Source: Ardenticatenales bacterium (GTDB lineage: Bacteria; Chloroflexota; Anaerolineae; Ardenticatenales; Ardenticatenaceae). From it: a stretch of 7,954 nucleotides of DNA. Below the pieces are notes generated by a model. That model made no database searches. It worked only from the letters and a program-made list of their open reading frames with translations, and was not told the DNA's origin. A program made the position numbers and the translations under genes. Positions 1 through 6,423 of this stretch are shown here, one piece after another. Within the stretch, counting starts at the first letter, position 1. The number at the start of each line of letters is the position of its first letter. The stretch lies in contig JACCSL010000283.1 of NCBI GenBank assembly GCA_013812995.1, positions 1 through 7,954 of the forward strand. Direction: 5' to 3'.

Positions 1-860
1 GCGACGTCGAGCCCCTCGTGACGGATGCGCAGATCGAAGTAGAGGAGCGCCGTGGTGCCGAAGAGCAGCGGAAGTGTCAGAACATTGGTGAAGCCCTGCG
101 CAAGGGATTGCAAAATAAGGGATAGAAAAGGGCTATCTGCGGTATCGATTAGAGGGGCGAGGGCCAGCAGGCTGGCCCCCATCACGCCGCCCACGATCCC
201 TCCGAAAACGAGGGAAAAAAAGTAGAACAGCACAAGATAGCCGAGCGCCCGCCACACGCTCCCTCGAATCAGAATCCAGCCGCGTCGTAGTGCCTCCAGC
301 CCTGCTCTTTTCTCATAGAGGGTCACGAACAAGCTCAGGTAGAAGGCGTAGGTGAAGAGTGTCACGATGGCGGCCCAGACAGGGACCAACGGGAAGGTAA
401 TAAACGAGGCGAAGGAAAAGATCATTGCGACCAGCCCCGTGGTTGCCATCGGGCGAATATTGTTCCTCATGCCGGTTATCATCTCCAGCAATCCCACGCG
501 CCGCCCTTCCAGCAGAAATCCCTGCATGGCAACACCGATCCCAGCGGCCAGCAAGGGCATGATGAAATAGGTGATGCCCAGACTAAAGATGACACTACCC
601 ACCCAGCTCAACCCAAATGAGGAAAAGAATAGTCCCGGGCTCTCTTCAAGGATGCTCGGATCGGCCATAAAGGAGAGGCTAGGCAGGGAAATCAGGATGC
701 TCAACAGGGTCGGTGGCACAATTAGCAGGGACGTAAAGGCCAGCAGCGCCACGAAGTGAGTCCGGTAAAAGTAGATGACGCGGTCCAGAAGGTCGCCAAT
801 GCCCATTGGCCTCAGCGTATGGGTCAAGGAGGTGGGCGTCTCGATGAATGGGGTTTCCAA
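1..860 (-). CDS. Multi-pass membrane protein, glycerophosphodiester phosphodiesterase membrane-domain-like (3' end outside window)
   Basis: The reading frame is open from 860 to the window edge, giving 286 visible residues without a stop. The chosen start is a TTG at 860-858, preceded by AAGGAG at 868-873 with 7 bases between. An ATG at 806-804 would remove the conserved-looking N-terminus. Residues 16-27 read LRPMGIGDLLDR, followed by an amphipathic YFYRTHF. About five strongly hydrophobic stretches follow, near residues 36-60, 80-110, 150-190, 208-240 and 250-277. The last visible residues, YFDLRIRHEGLDV, resemble the cytoplasmic end signature of uncharacterised membrane proteins often annotated as glycerophosphoryl diester phosphodiesterase membrane domain. 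No phosphodiesterase catalytic domain is present, so an enzyme function should not be assumed. The role is unknown. The start lies 17 bases after the stop of the RmlD-like gene, so it is probably the distal gene of the fabF-rnc group. The family call is from recalled sequence pattern and is moderately certain. Confidence 0.8.
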   Translation of the reverse strand, partial: METPFIETPTSLTHTLRPMGIGDLLDRVIYFYRTHFVALLAFTSLLIVPPTLLSILISLPSLSFMADPSILEESPGLFFSSFGLSWVGSVIFSLGITYFIMPLLAAGIGVAMQGFLLEGRRVGLLEMITGMRNNIRPMATTGLVAMIFSFASFITFPLVPVWAAIVTLFTYAFYLSLFVTLYEKRAGLEALRRGWILIRGSVWRALGYLVLFYFFSLVFGGIVGGVMGASLLALAPLIDTADSPFLSLILQSLAQGFTNVLTLPLLFGTTALLYFDLRIRHEGLDV

Positions 861-867
861 TGTTTTG

Positions 868-873
868 CTCCTT
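868..873 (-). promoter_or_regulatory. Ribosome binding site of the membrane protein gene
   Basis: AAGGAG on the minus strand, 7 bases before a TTG. It decides the TTG start at 860 for a gene with no upstream ATG in frame before the preceding stop region. Confidence 0.7.
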
Positions 874-877
874 GACC

Positions 878-1720
878 CTACGATTGGATCAATGTACTGA
901 TGGGTCGAGCCGGGGTGAGACGACTTTTGGCCGCGCGCGTGGTGAGTAGTCGGAGATCCCGGGGACGAGGGGTTGCGGCCACCGTGCTATAGGCGGGGGT
1001 AATCCCTGCCGGATCCAGCCTCTCGTGTGCCGCCACCAGGAGCCCGAGCGCATAGCGACTCATGGCCTCAGGGCCGACCAGGTGCCAGACCCCGCGCCGC
1101 GTGGCGGGCGGCAGGGCGGCTAGCTCCCAGAGTTGCCGCGCCAGATCATCCGGGCGAATCGGACAGCGTAGCTCGTCCACGAAGAGGGTGATGGGCTTTC
1201 CGGCGCGCAGTGAGTCAGCCACCCACGCGCTGCGCGGGTCCAGCGGCGTAAACTCGGTGATCAGCGAGGTCCGAACGATGGCCGCCGCTGGCAACTGCTT
1301 GCGAACATGCTCCTCAGCGCGCGCCTTCCAGCGCCCATACTCATGGACCGGGCAGGGGGTGGCACTCTCGGGATAGGGTGCATTCTCGCCGTCCAGCAGC
1401 GCATCGGTGCTCATGTAGATCAGCGTTGCGCCCACCGCCTGACAGCCCGCCACCACATTGCGGGTCGCCGCCCAGATATCTCGCTCTCCCTCGTCCATCG
1501 AAAAGGCAGTGTGGAAGACGAGGCCTGGCTGTAGGTGGTCAAAGAGTGCCTGCACCGCCTCTTCCTCGGCCAGGTCGATGGAATGCGCTGTTGTACCCAC
1601 CACCGGCGTATGGCGCTGCGTGGCGTGTAGCTCTAGTCCAGGGGGTGCGAGTTTCAACAGTGTGCGTCCCAGCAGCCCGGCTCCCCCGGTTACGAGGACA
1701 CGAGGAGTACTACCCATCAT
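878..1720 (-). CDS. RmlD-like NAD(P)-dependent sugar-nucleotide reductase (extended SDR family)
   Basis: A 280-residue protein with a Rossmann N-terminus: VLVTGGAGLLG at residues 8-18 is the dinucleotide-binding glycine motif of extended short-chain dehydrogenases. The mid-protein STDALLDGE segment, followed by YGRWKARAE, supplies the expected catalytic Ser/Thr region and the YxxxK pair. The segment DELRCPIRPDDLARQLWELA matches the pattern of dTDP-4-dehydrorhamnose reductases (RmlD), and PRPRDLRLLTTRA resembles their C-terminal region. These enzymes reduce dTDP-4-keto-sugars in cytoplasmic dTDP-rhamnose synthesis. No rmlA, rmlB or rmlC lies nearby, so the true substrate is open, and a general sugar-nucleotide-binding reductase is the safer name. 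The start ATGATG lies inside the end of rnc (11-base overlap), which suggests translational coupling. No clear separate Shine-Dalgarno is seen. Confidence 0.85.
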   Translation of the reverse strand: MMGSTPRVLVTGGAGLLGRTLLKLAPPGLELHATQRHTPVVGTTAHSIDLAEEEAVQALFDHLQPGLVFHTAFSMDEGERDIWAATRNVVAGCQAVGATLIYMSTDALLDGENAPYPESATPCPVHEYGRWKARAEEHVRKQLPAAAIVRTSLITEFTPLDPRSAWVADSLRAGKPITLFVDELRCPIRPDDLARQLWELAALPPATRRGVWHLVGPEAMSRYALGLLVAAHERLDPAGITPAYSTVAATPRPRDLRLLTTRAAKSRLTPARPISTLIQS

Positions 1721-2399
1721 CTACGCCAAAGCGGCCCAGCGCCGCACGGGCCGCGGCCTGCGCGGCCACCTGCTTGGAGCGCCCCTGGCCCATGCCAAGC
1801 ACCTCCTCCCCCGCGAGCACCTGGATCGTGAACAGGCGCTCGTGGTCTGGTCCCTCCTGGGCGATGACCTTGTAAACCGGAGTCAGCCCCAACTCGGCCT
1901 GGGAAAGCTCCTGAAGCAAACTCTTGGCATCCTTGACGCTACCCAGTTGCCTCACCGCTGGCTCCAACCAGTGGTCTACCCAGAGTCGCACCGCGTCCAT
2001 TCCCTGGTCCAGGTACATGGCAGCCACCAATGCCTCAAAGGCATCGGCGAGCAGCGAGGGGCGCGAGCGCCCCCCACTTGTCTCCTCGCCGCGTCCCATG
2101 AGCACCTGCGGCCCCAGATTGATCTGCTCCGCAAAACGCGCCAGGGCTTCCGTGCGAACCAGCGCCGCGCGCAGCGCCGACAGATCGCCCTCGCGCATAT
2201 CGGGTAGATGGTTGAAAAGATATTCGCCCACCAGAAAGTCGATGATGGCGTCCCCCAGAAACTCCAGCCGCTCATTGTGGGGAACAGGGTGATCGAGCAC
2301 CTCGTTCAGGTAGGAGCGATGGGTGAGGGCGCGCAGGAGCAGGGTAGAATCATTGAAGTGGAACCTGATGGATGTCTGAAACTCAGCAGCCGACGGCAT
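1710..2399 (-). CDS. rnc: Ribonuclease III
   Basis: A 229-residue dsRNA endonuclease, close to the 226 of E. coli RNase III. It cleaves double-stranded RNA in rRNA maturation and mRNA turnover in the cytoplasm. The family signature NERLEFLGDA is at residues 42-51. The metal-binding and catalytic acidic residues can be placed: E43, E46, D50, E70 (in REGDL), D119 and E122 (in LLADAFEALVAA). This is a constant +5 offset from E38, E41, D45, E65, D114 and E117 of E. coli, so the enzyme should be active. A dsRNA-binding domain occupies about residues 157-225, from DAKSLLQELSQ to the basic-alanine end GRSKQVAAQAAARAAL. Its ATG directly follows the fabF stop (TAGATG, no gap), implying coupled translation in one operon. 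It overlaps the next gene by 11 bases. Confidence 0.97.
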   Translation of the reverse strand: MPSAAEFQTSIRFHFNDSTLLLRALTHRSYLNEVLDHPVPHNERLEFLGDAIIDFLVGEYLFNHLPDMREGDLSALRAALVRTEALARFAEQINLGPQVLMGRGEETSGGRSRPSLLADAFEALVAAMYLDQGMDAVRLWVDHWLEPAVRQLGSVKDAKSLLQELSQAELGLTPVYKVIAQEGPDHERLFTIQVLAGEEVLGMGQGRSKQVAAQAAARAALGRFGVDDG

Positions 2400-3674
2400 C
2401 TACCCCTCGAATTCTTTGATGATGATGGTCGCGTTGTGGCCCCCGAAGCCAAAGCTATTCGACATGACCGTGCGTACCTTCTGCTCCCGGACCGTGTTGG
2501 GCACATAGTCCAGGTCGCAGCCATGCTCGACATCGGGATTGTCCAGGTTGACCGTCGGGTGAATCTTGCCCTCCAGAATGGTCTTGATCGCCACCACGCC
2601 CTCCAGAGCGCCCGCTGCGCCAAGAAGATGGCCCGTCATGGATTTGCTACTGGAGATAGGCACCTTGTAGGCATAGTCGCCAAAGACTGTCTTGATCGCC
2701 GCCGTCTCTTCCTTGTCATTGGCCAGGGTGCTGGTGCCGTGGGCATTGATATAGTCGATGTCCTCGGGTCGGAGCCCTGCCTTCTTTAATGCGAGGCGCA
2801 TCGCTCGGGCCGCGCCCTCGCCGCCCTCGGGGGGCGCGGTGAGATGGTAGGCATCCGTGCTCATGCCGTAGCCAACGACCTCGCCCAGGATAGTGGCTCC
2901 GCGCTGCTGCGCGTGCTCCAGCGATTCCAGCACCAGGGTGGCCGCGCCCTCGCCGATGACAAAGCCATCGCGGTCCCGGTCAAAGGGGCGCGAGGCACGC
3001 TCGGGGTCATCGTTGCGCTGCGTGAGCGCGGTGGTGCGATGGAAGGCCGCCATGCCAAACGGCGTGAAGGGAGCCTCGGTTCCGCCCGCGAGCATTACAT
3101 CGGCATCCCCGCGCCGGATAATCTCTGCGCACTCGCCGATGACATGGGTACCCGTGGCACAGGCCGAGACAATGGCGTAGGAGGGGCCGCGCAGGTTGAA
3201 TGTCACACCCACGACCCCCGAGGCCATGTTGGGCAGCATATAGGTCGCGGTGAAGGGGCTCACGCGCATCGGCCCCTTTTCCAGCAGCGTCTTGTGGCTA
3301 TCGAAGATCGTTTCCAGCCCACCGATGCCCGTACCAATAAGATTCCCGTAGCGGTCTCCCTGCTCGTTGGACTCGACGCGCAGCTCGGCATCCTCCATCG
3401 CCTGCGCCGATGCCGCGAGCGAGTAGACCACATTCAGGTCCATCCGGCGCGCCTCTTTCTTGGAGACGAGGTGCTCGTAATCGCCAATATCGAAATCCGA
3501 GACCTGCGCGCCGATCTTTGTCAGAAAATCAACAGGATCGAAGCGCTCGATGCGCCGCACGACCCGCTTGCCCTGGAGCAGGGCCTGCCAGGTACTCTCC
3601 ACATTATTGCCGAGCGGGTTGACGGTACCGAGGCCCGTCACCACCACGCGGCGACCATATCCATTGTTATTCAC
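2400..3674 (-). CDS. fabF: Beta-ketoacyl-ACP synthase II
   Basis: Condenses malonyl-ACP with acyl-ACP in the elongation cycle of type II fatty-acid synthesis in the cytoplasm. With a GTG start at 3674 it has 424 residues (E. coli FabF has about 413). The N-terminus reads RRVVVTGLGTVNPLG. The nucleophile is C172 in SACATGTH. The two catalytic histidines are H312 in NAHGTST and H349 in SMTGHLLGAAG, with the supporting lysine K344. All four sit at a constant +9 offset from E. coli C163, H303, H340 and K335. The end motif NSFGFGGHN is intact. The GTG is preferred over a TTG at 3689 because GGAGG (3680-3684) sits 5 bases before it. The upstream neighbour is a restriction endonuclease gene with a terminator, not acpP. 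Downstream, rnc follows without a gap. Confidence 0.97.
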   Translation of the reverse strand: MNNNGYGRRVVVTGLGTVNPLGNNVESTWQALLQGKRVVRRIERFDPVDFLTKIGAQVSDFDIGDYEHLVSKKEARRMDLNVVYSLAASAQAMEDAELRVESNEQGDRYGNLIGTGIGGLETIFDSHKTLLEKGPMRVSPFTATYMLPNMASGVVGVTFNLRGPSYAIVSACATGTHVIGECAEIIRRGDADVMLAGGTEAPFTPFGMAAFHRTTALTQRNDDPERASRPFDRDRDGFVIGEGAATLVLESLEHAQQRGATILGEVVGYGMSTDAYHLTAPPEGGEGAARAMRLALKKAGLRPEDIDYINAHGTSTLANDKEETAAIKTVFGDYAYKVPISSSKSMTGHLLGAAGALEGVVAIKTILEGKIHPTVNLDNPDVEHGCDLDYVPNTVREQKVRTVMSNSFGFGGHNATIIIKEFEG

Positions 3675-3679
3675 ACCAA

Positions 3680-3684
3680 CCTCC
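3680..3684 (-). promoter_or_regulatory. Ribosome binding site deciding the GTG start of fabF
   Basis: GGAGG on the minus strand, 5 bases before GTG at 3674-3672. The competing in-frame TTG codons at 3689 and 3686 lie upstream of this site and have no comparable motif. Confidence 0.7.
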
Positions 3685-3714
3685 AACAAATCTGATGGGT
3701 TATTATTTCAGCGA

Positions 3715-3740
3715 AAAAGCCCCTTAATCAGTTAAGGGGT
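3715..3740 (-). terminator. Rho-independent terminator of the restriction-modification genes
   Basis: On the minus strand CCCCTTAA (3739-3732) pairs perfectly with TTAAGGGG (3727-3720) across a 4-base CTGA loop. A single C is then followed by TTTTT (3718-3714). The endonuclease stop codon TAA (3734-3732) lies within the first arm of the stem. The terminator stands about 40 bases before the fabF start, so it separates cassette transcription from the fabF operon. Confidence 0.85.
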
Positions 3741-4673
3741 CTCTCTCCATAGGCGCTCAAGGTGCTCCACAACCTCAAGAAAGGATTCTCGATATTGGGT
3801 GCGCCCCTGACCATTCTCAAAAACACCTTCGCCATATTGGAGTTGCGTTCTGAGTGCCTGAAGCTTTCTGCTAATCTCTTCATCGGTACGAGTTTCGGAG
3901 ACTGCTTTGAAAAAGGTTATCCAATGAAGGAGGCGAACACCCAGGTAATCCTGAGCCTTAATACCAGCCATATATTCGTCAAGAATGCCTGCCCTAGCGA
4001 TTCGACCGAAGTTGCCACCTTTATCCTGCTCGGCTTTATCAGAGGATTCCTGCTTGCTACTTGGGTAAGGATGTTGATTTTCCAGGGGGGGCTCAAGAAT
4101 TCGGGAATTTTCGCTGCGCTCTGAGCGCGATCGCTGCCAATAGTAATTTCGGTACTCAGCCGCATAGCGCGCTAGTTCTCGGTACGGAGTCAAGAGTCGG
4201 GGGGTACCTGATATAACTTCGGACAGAAGCCACGGAACGACGACGAGCAGATCGGCCTCCGAGCAGGCGCTCGGCGTCACCTGATATCTAAAACTAGGCT
4301 CGCCCTCCTTGCTCAGGACATACCATGATTTTAGTTCAATACCAAACAGAATATCGCGCTCGTCTCGCAAATTTCTCAATAAGACATCTGGGAATGTCTG
4401 GGCCTGACGTACAAAAGCATAATTGGTATATTCGTTCTCGGGATCCCAGAGGGTACGAAGTGCATTAAGGATTACCACAACCTGATTGTCGATGACAGTT
4501 GTAAATGCGGCTCCAACCGAAAAAATCTCAGTGACATTAATCCCCTTAACCACCAACTCGGTTTGAAAGTGATTCGGAAGCGCATAAAAAAGTGCGTTCA
4601 CCCGCTCCCATAGTGTGAAATGAATCCAGCTTTCACTTGGAGGAGTTCTGATGGGGGATTCTGTTATAAACAC
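3732..4673 (-). CDS. Type II restriction endonuclease, PD-(D/E)XK type, specificity unknown
   Basis: A 313-residue protein directly after the methyltransferase gene. It contains a clear PD-(D/E)XK nuclease arrangement: P95-D96 in TFPDVLL, then E113-L114-K115 in FGIELKSWYV, with hydrophobic strand residues before the ELK. D96, E113 and K115 are the likely metal-binding and catalytic residues for double-strand DNA cleavage. The stretch SEADLLVVVPWLL at 138-150 follows as another beta strand. The region around 180-225 (basic and Ser-rich, SRSERSENSR then SSKQESSDKAEQDK) is polar and probably a flexible linker before a C-terminal helical part. The GTG start at 4673 lies 2 bases after the methyltransferase stop, in a different frame, and the only nearby Shine-Dalgarno-like bases are AGG, so coupled translation is likely. 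The ATG at 4675 hits a stop after three codons. The recognition sequence cannot be read from the protein. Base composition is AT-richer than the flanking core genes. Confidence 0.78.
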   Translation of the reverse strand: MFITESPIRTPPSESWIHFTLWERVNALFYALPNHFQTELVVKGINVTEIFSVGAAFTTVIDNQVVVILNALRTLWDPENEYTNYAFVRQAQTFPDVLLRNLRDERDILFGIELKSWYVLSKEGEPSFRYQVTPSACSEADLLVVVPWLLSEVISGTPRLLTPYRELARYAAEYRNYYWQRSRSERSENSRILEPPLENQHPYPSSKQESSDKAEQDKGGNFGRIARAGILDEYMAGIKAQDYLGVRLLHWITFFKAVSETRTDEEISRKLQALRTQLQYGEGVFENGQGRTQYRESFLEVVEHLERLWRETP

Positions 4674-4675
4674 AT

Positions 4676-5704
4676 TTAACCTGTTTTTCTAGATGGCTCT
4701 ATGTTAAACAGAGGCATCGAGTGCTCTTTCAATCGTCCTACTGCTATATGGAAGATGTTTTTATCAATCTCTGCGCAGCAAGCAGTACGGCCTAGGAGGT
4801 AGGCAGCCAAACCCGCCGTACATAACCCGCCGAAGGGCTCCCAGATGACATCGCCGGAGTTGGATGATACCTCCAGAAGCAATTTGATGAGCTTGAGCGG
4901 TTTTTGGTTCAAATGCGCGTATTTGGAAGAGCCACGCACCTTGATGCGCTCGCCGTTGTGAAGGGGTGGATGTTCCCACACATTCGTTACGCCATACTTG
5001 CCATCGAATTTGGCGAAGAGCCGGGTATAGCTCTCGCGGCTTAAAGCACTTATTCCATCAATCGAAAAATATGGCCTTCCTCGCTCTGCACCATTTACAT
5101 TGGCGTAGGCAACGAGTTTCTCGAATACCTCTGGGAGCGGGGCATACCACAGGTGATCTTTGGTGAAGTATTTCCGACTGGCTGCGTTTGCCACCCCACA
5201 TGCCTCGTTGGTTTTGTATAGCGGTAATCCCGTACGTTCCCACTCATGACGAAGCCATTCTTTCAGAGTAAGCGTCCTATCACCAACAGAAAATCCAGGT
5301 CGTTTGACGTACTGAACACAAATTTCAGTTACAACAGGGAAGCCCTTCAGCGTTGGAAGATTGCAGTTTCCAGCAATATGCTGAATACCCTTGTTCCAGG
5401 TATTGCAGCCAACATACTCCCAGCCTTGTTCATCAAGAATTGGGTGGACGGTTGCCCATCCTATTTCGGTGTTCCAAAACCAGAGAGTGGTCCCGGCTCT
5501 GGCATAGGTCGACCAGGCAGCAATATGCTCCTTATACCATGCTCGCAATCTTGCAGGCTCATGCGCGTCGCCCTTAAACCCAGACACACCATATCCCCCA
5601 TCAGAGATGATGACGTCGGGGCACGGCCACTCAGCGTACAGCGAGAGGACATCCTGGTTATGGATACTTACCTCATCGATTTTGAAGAATTTATCCTCAC
5701 GCAT
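4676..5704 (-). CDS. Beta-class DNA amino-methyltransferase (N6-adenine or N4-cytosine) of a type II R-M system
   Basis: A 342-residue AdoMet-dependent methyltransferase that would protect host DNA from the adjacent nuclease. Motif order is IV, target-recognition region, X, I, which defines the beta class. Catalytic motif IV is near the N-terminus at DVIISDGGYG (D35-G-G-Y38). The usual (D/N/S)PP(Y/F/W) is replaced by DGGY. The segment TTLWFWNTEIGWATVHP at 72-88 follows. Motif X is HLNQKPLKLIKLL at 264-276, preceded by NVWEHPP and GERIK. The AdoMet-binding motif I is DVIWEPFGG at 285-293, with AEIDKN at 311-316 contributing the acidic ribose-contacting residue. The variable region at about 100-240 probably recognises the target. 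ATG at 5704 follows AAGGGA (5712-5717) with 7 bases between. The gene has its own likely promoter and is followed 2 bases later by the endonuclease. Whether it methylates A or C is not visible. Confidence 0.9.
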   Translation of the reverse strand: MREDKFFKIDEVSIHNQDVLSLYAEWPCPDVIISDGGYGVSGFKGDAHEPARLRAWYKEHIAAWSTYARAGTTLWFWNTEIGWATVHPILDEQGWEYVGCNTWNKGIQHIAGNCNLPTLKGFPVVTEICVQYVKRPGFSVGDRTLTLKEWLRHEWERTGLPLYKTNEACGVANAASRKYFTKDHLWYAPLPEVFEKLVAYANVNGAERGRPYFSIDGISALSRESYTRLFAKFDGKYGVTNVWEHPPLHNGERIKVRGSSKYAHLNQKPLKLIKLLLEVSSNSGDVIWEPFGGLCTAGLAAYLLGRTACCAEIDKNIFHIAVGRLKEHSMPLFNIEPSRKTG

Positions 5705-5737
5705 TCTGCAATCCCTTGACCCTATGGTATAGCAACG

Positions 5738-5746
5738 ATTGTAGCA
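5738..5746 (-). promoter_or_regulatory. Extended -10 promoter of the methyltransferase-endonuclease genes
   Basis: TGCTACAAT on the minus strand is an extended -10 (TGn plus TACAAT, one mismatch from TATAAT), about 34 bases before the methyltransferase ATG. No good -35 hexamer is seen at 16-18 bases upstream, which is tolerated in extended -10 promoters. The prediction comes from sequence pattern only. Confidence 0.5.
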
Positions 5747-5767
5747 CAGCCGAGTGACCCAAATGGT

Positions 5768-5783
5768 CTTTCAGGCTTTCAGG
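5768..5783. repeat. Tandem 8-bp direct repeat upstream of the methyltransferase promoter
   Basis: CTTTCAGG occurs twice back to back (5768-5775 and 5776-5783), at about -37 to -52 from the presumed start of transcription. This is a position suited to a regulator site, but two short copies may be chance. Confidence 0.4.
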
Positions 5784-5806
5784 GCGTTTCAAAAAGCTTA
5801 CGAACT

Positions 5807-6364
5807 TTAGCTCTGGAGCCATCCCTTATTAGCCAATTCTCTGCGTAGAGGTGTGTTTATAATTGTAGGTGCCTTCGCGATATAGGTGCGCGCCTTGGTC
5901 TGTGACTCCGGAGAGAGATTTTGAAGATACGCTAGTGCATTTTCCACTGAGAACTCGCATTTTGCCTTGTCTTGGAAGTTAGATGGCAAGTCAGTCCATA
6001 TTATCGCATCAAACTGATTATTTCTAGCCCAACCAACAATGGAATCAATAATATCCAAATATCTACTTTGGTGAGTATTATCTAGCAAGTTGACAAAACC
6101 TATCATTTTTCTTGTTGTCCCTTCCCGTTCCTGTAAATCACTAAGGGCTTCATCAAGATTTATTCGGGAACTGGAAGCATAATAGACAGGAATAGGTTCA
6201 CCATTTAACGCATCTATAACCAACGTTAGTGACCCACCTCTTGTATTGGAGATTCGCGAAAATTCCAGGGGCAATTTAGGTCCCCCAGATGACCAAGCAT
6301 TGGCTAATGGTAGATTACGCTGATCCCAAATTAGTGATCCCCAAGCCAATATAGCTATTCTCAT
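5807..6364 (-). CDS. Uncharacterised protein with gamma-glutamylcyclotransferase-like features ('AWGSLIW' family)
   Basis: A 185-residue soluble protein without signal peptide or membrane segment. The N-terminus AILAWGSLIWD (residues 4-14) has the glycine-serine-leucine loop that corresponds to the YGSL substrate-binding motif of the gamma-glutamylcyclotransferase/ChaC fold. The segment LQEREGT at 77-83 resembles the part of that fold carrying the catalytic glutamate (here E81). Other conserved-looking segments are LPLEFSRIS (31-39), SLTLVIDA (45-52), IIWTDLPSNF (about 120-129) and KAPTIINTPLR near the end. I recall this as a widespread family of hypothetical proteins and know of no assigned function. 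ATG at 6364 follows AGGGGA at a suitable distance. It starts 59 bases after the HEPN-like gene with no terminator between, so the two are probably co-transcribed. The methyltransferase begins 102 bases downstream. The gene is AT-rich compared with fabF or selD, suggesting acquisition. Confidence 0.68.
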   Translation of the reverse strand: MRIAILAWGSLIWDQRNLPLANAWSSGGPKLPLEFSRISNTRGGSLTLVIDALNGEPIPVYYASSSRINLDEALSDLQEREGTTRKMIGFVNLLDNTHQSRYLDIIDSIVGWARNNQFDAIIWTDLPSNFQDKAKCEFSVENALAYLQNLSPESQTKARTYIAKAPTIINTPLRRELANKGWLQS

Positions 6365-6423
6365 GACTTTTCCCCTGCGCTTTCAAATAGATTCACTGGC
6401 TTATCAGCACAAAAACGGCTTCA

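Noticed and set aside
101..112. 12-mer CAAGGGATTGCA also present on the opposite strand at 5707-5718
   Set aside because: One copy is inside the membrane protein gene, the other covers the methyltransferase ribosome binding site; no flanking similarity, so probably chance.
352..759. Two adjacent plus-strand open frames near the left end
   Set aside because: Both are antisense to the membrane protein, which has clear hydrophobic segments and family end motifs.
1458..2207. Plus-strand open frame of 249 codons across the RmlD-like and rnc genes
   Set aside because: Antisense to two well-supported genes, spans their junction and has no family features.
2844..3695. Long plus-strand open frame of 283 codons opposite fabF
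   Set aside because: It lies entirely antisense to a fabF gene with all catalytic residues, has low-complexity His/Arg/Gly-rich translation and no recognisable domain; typical shadow in GC-rich DNA.
6365..6423. Possible terminator between the HEPN-like and cyclotransferase-like genes
   Set aside because: There is a T-run (GTTTTTG) but no stable stem before it.
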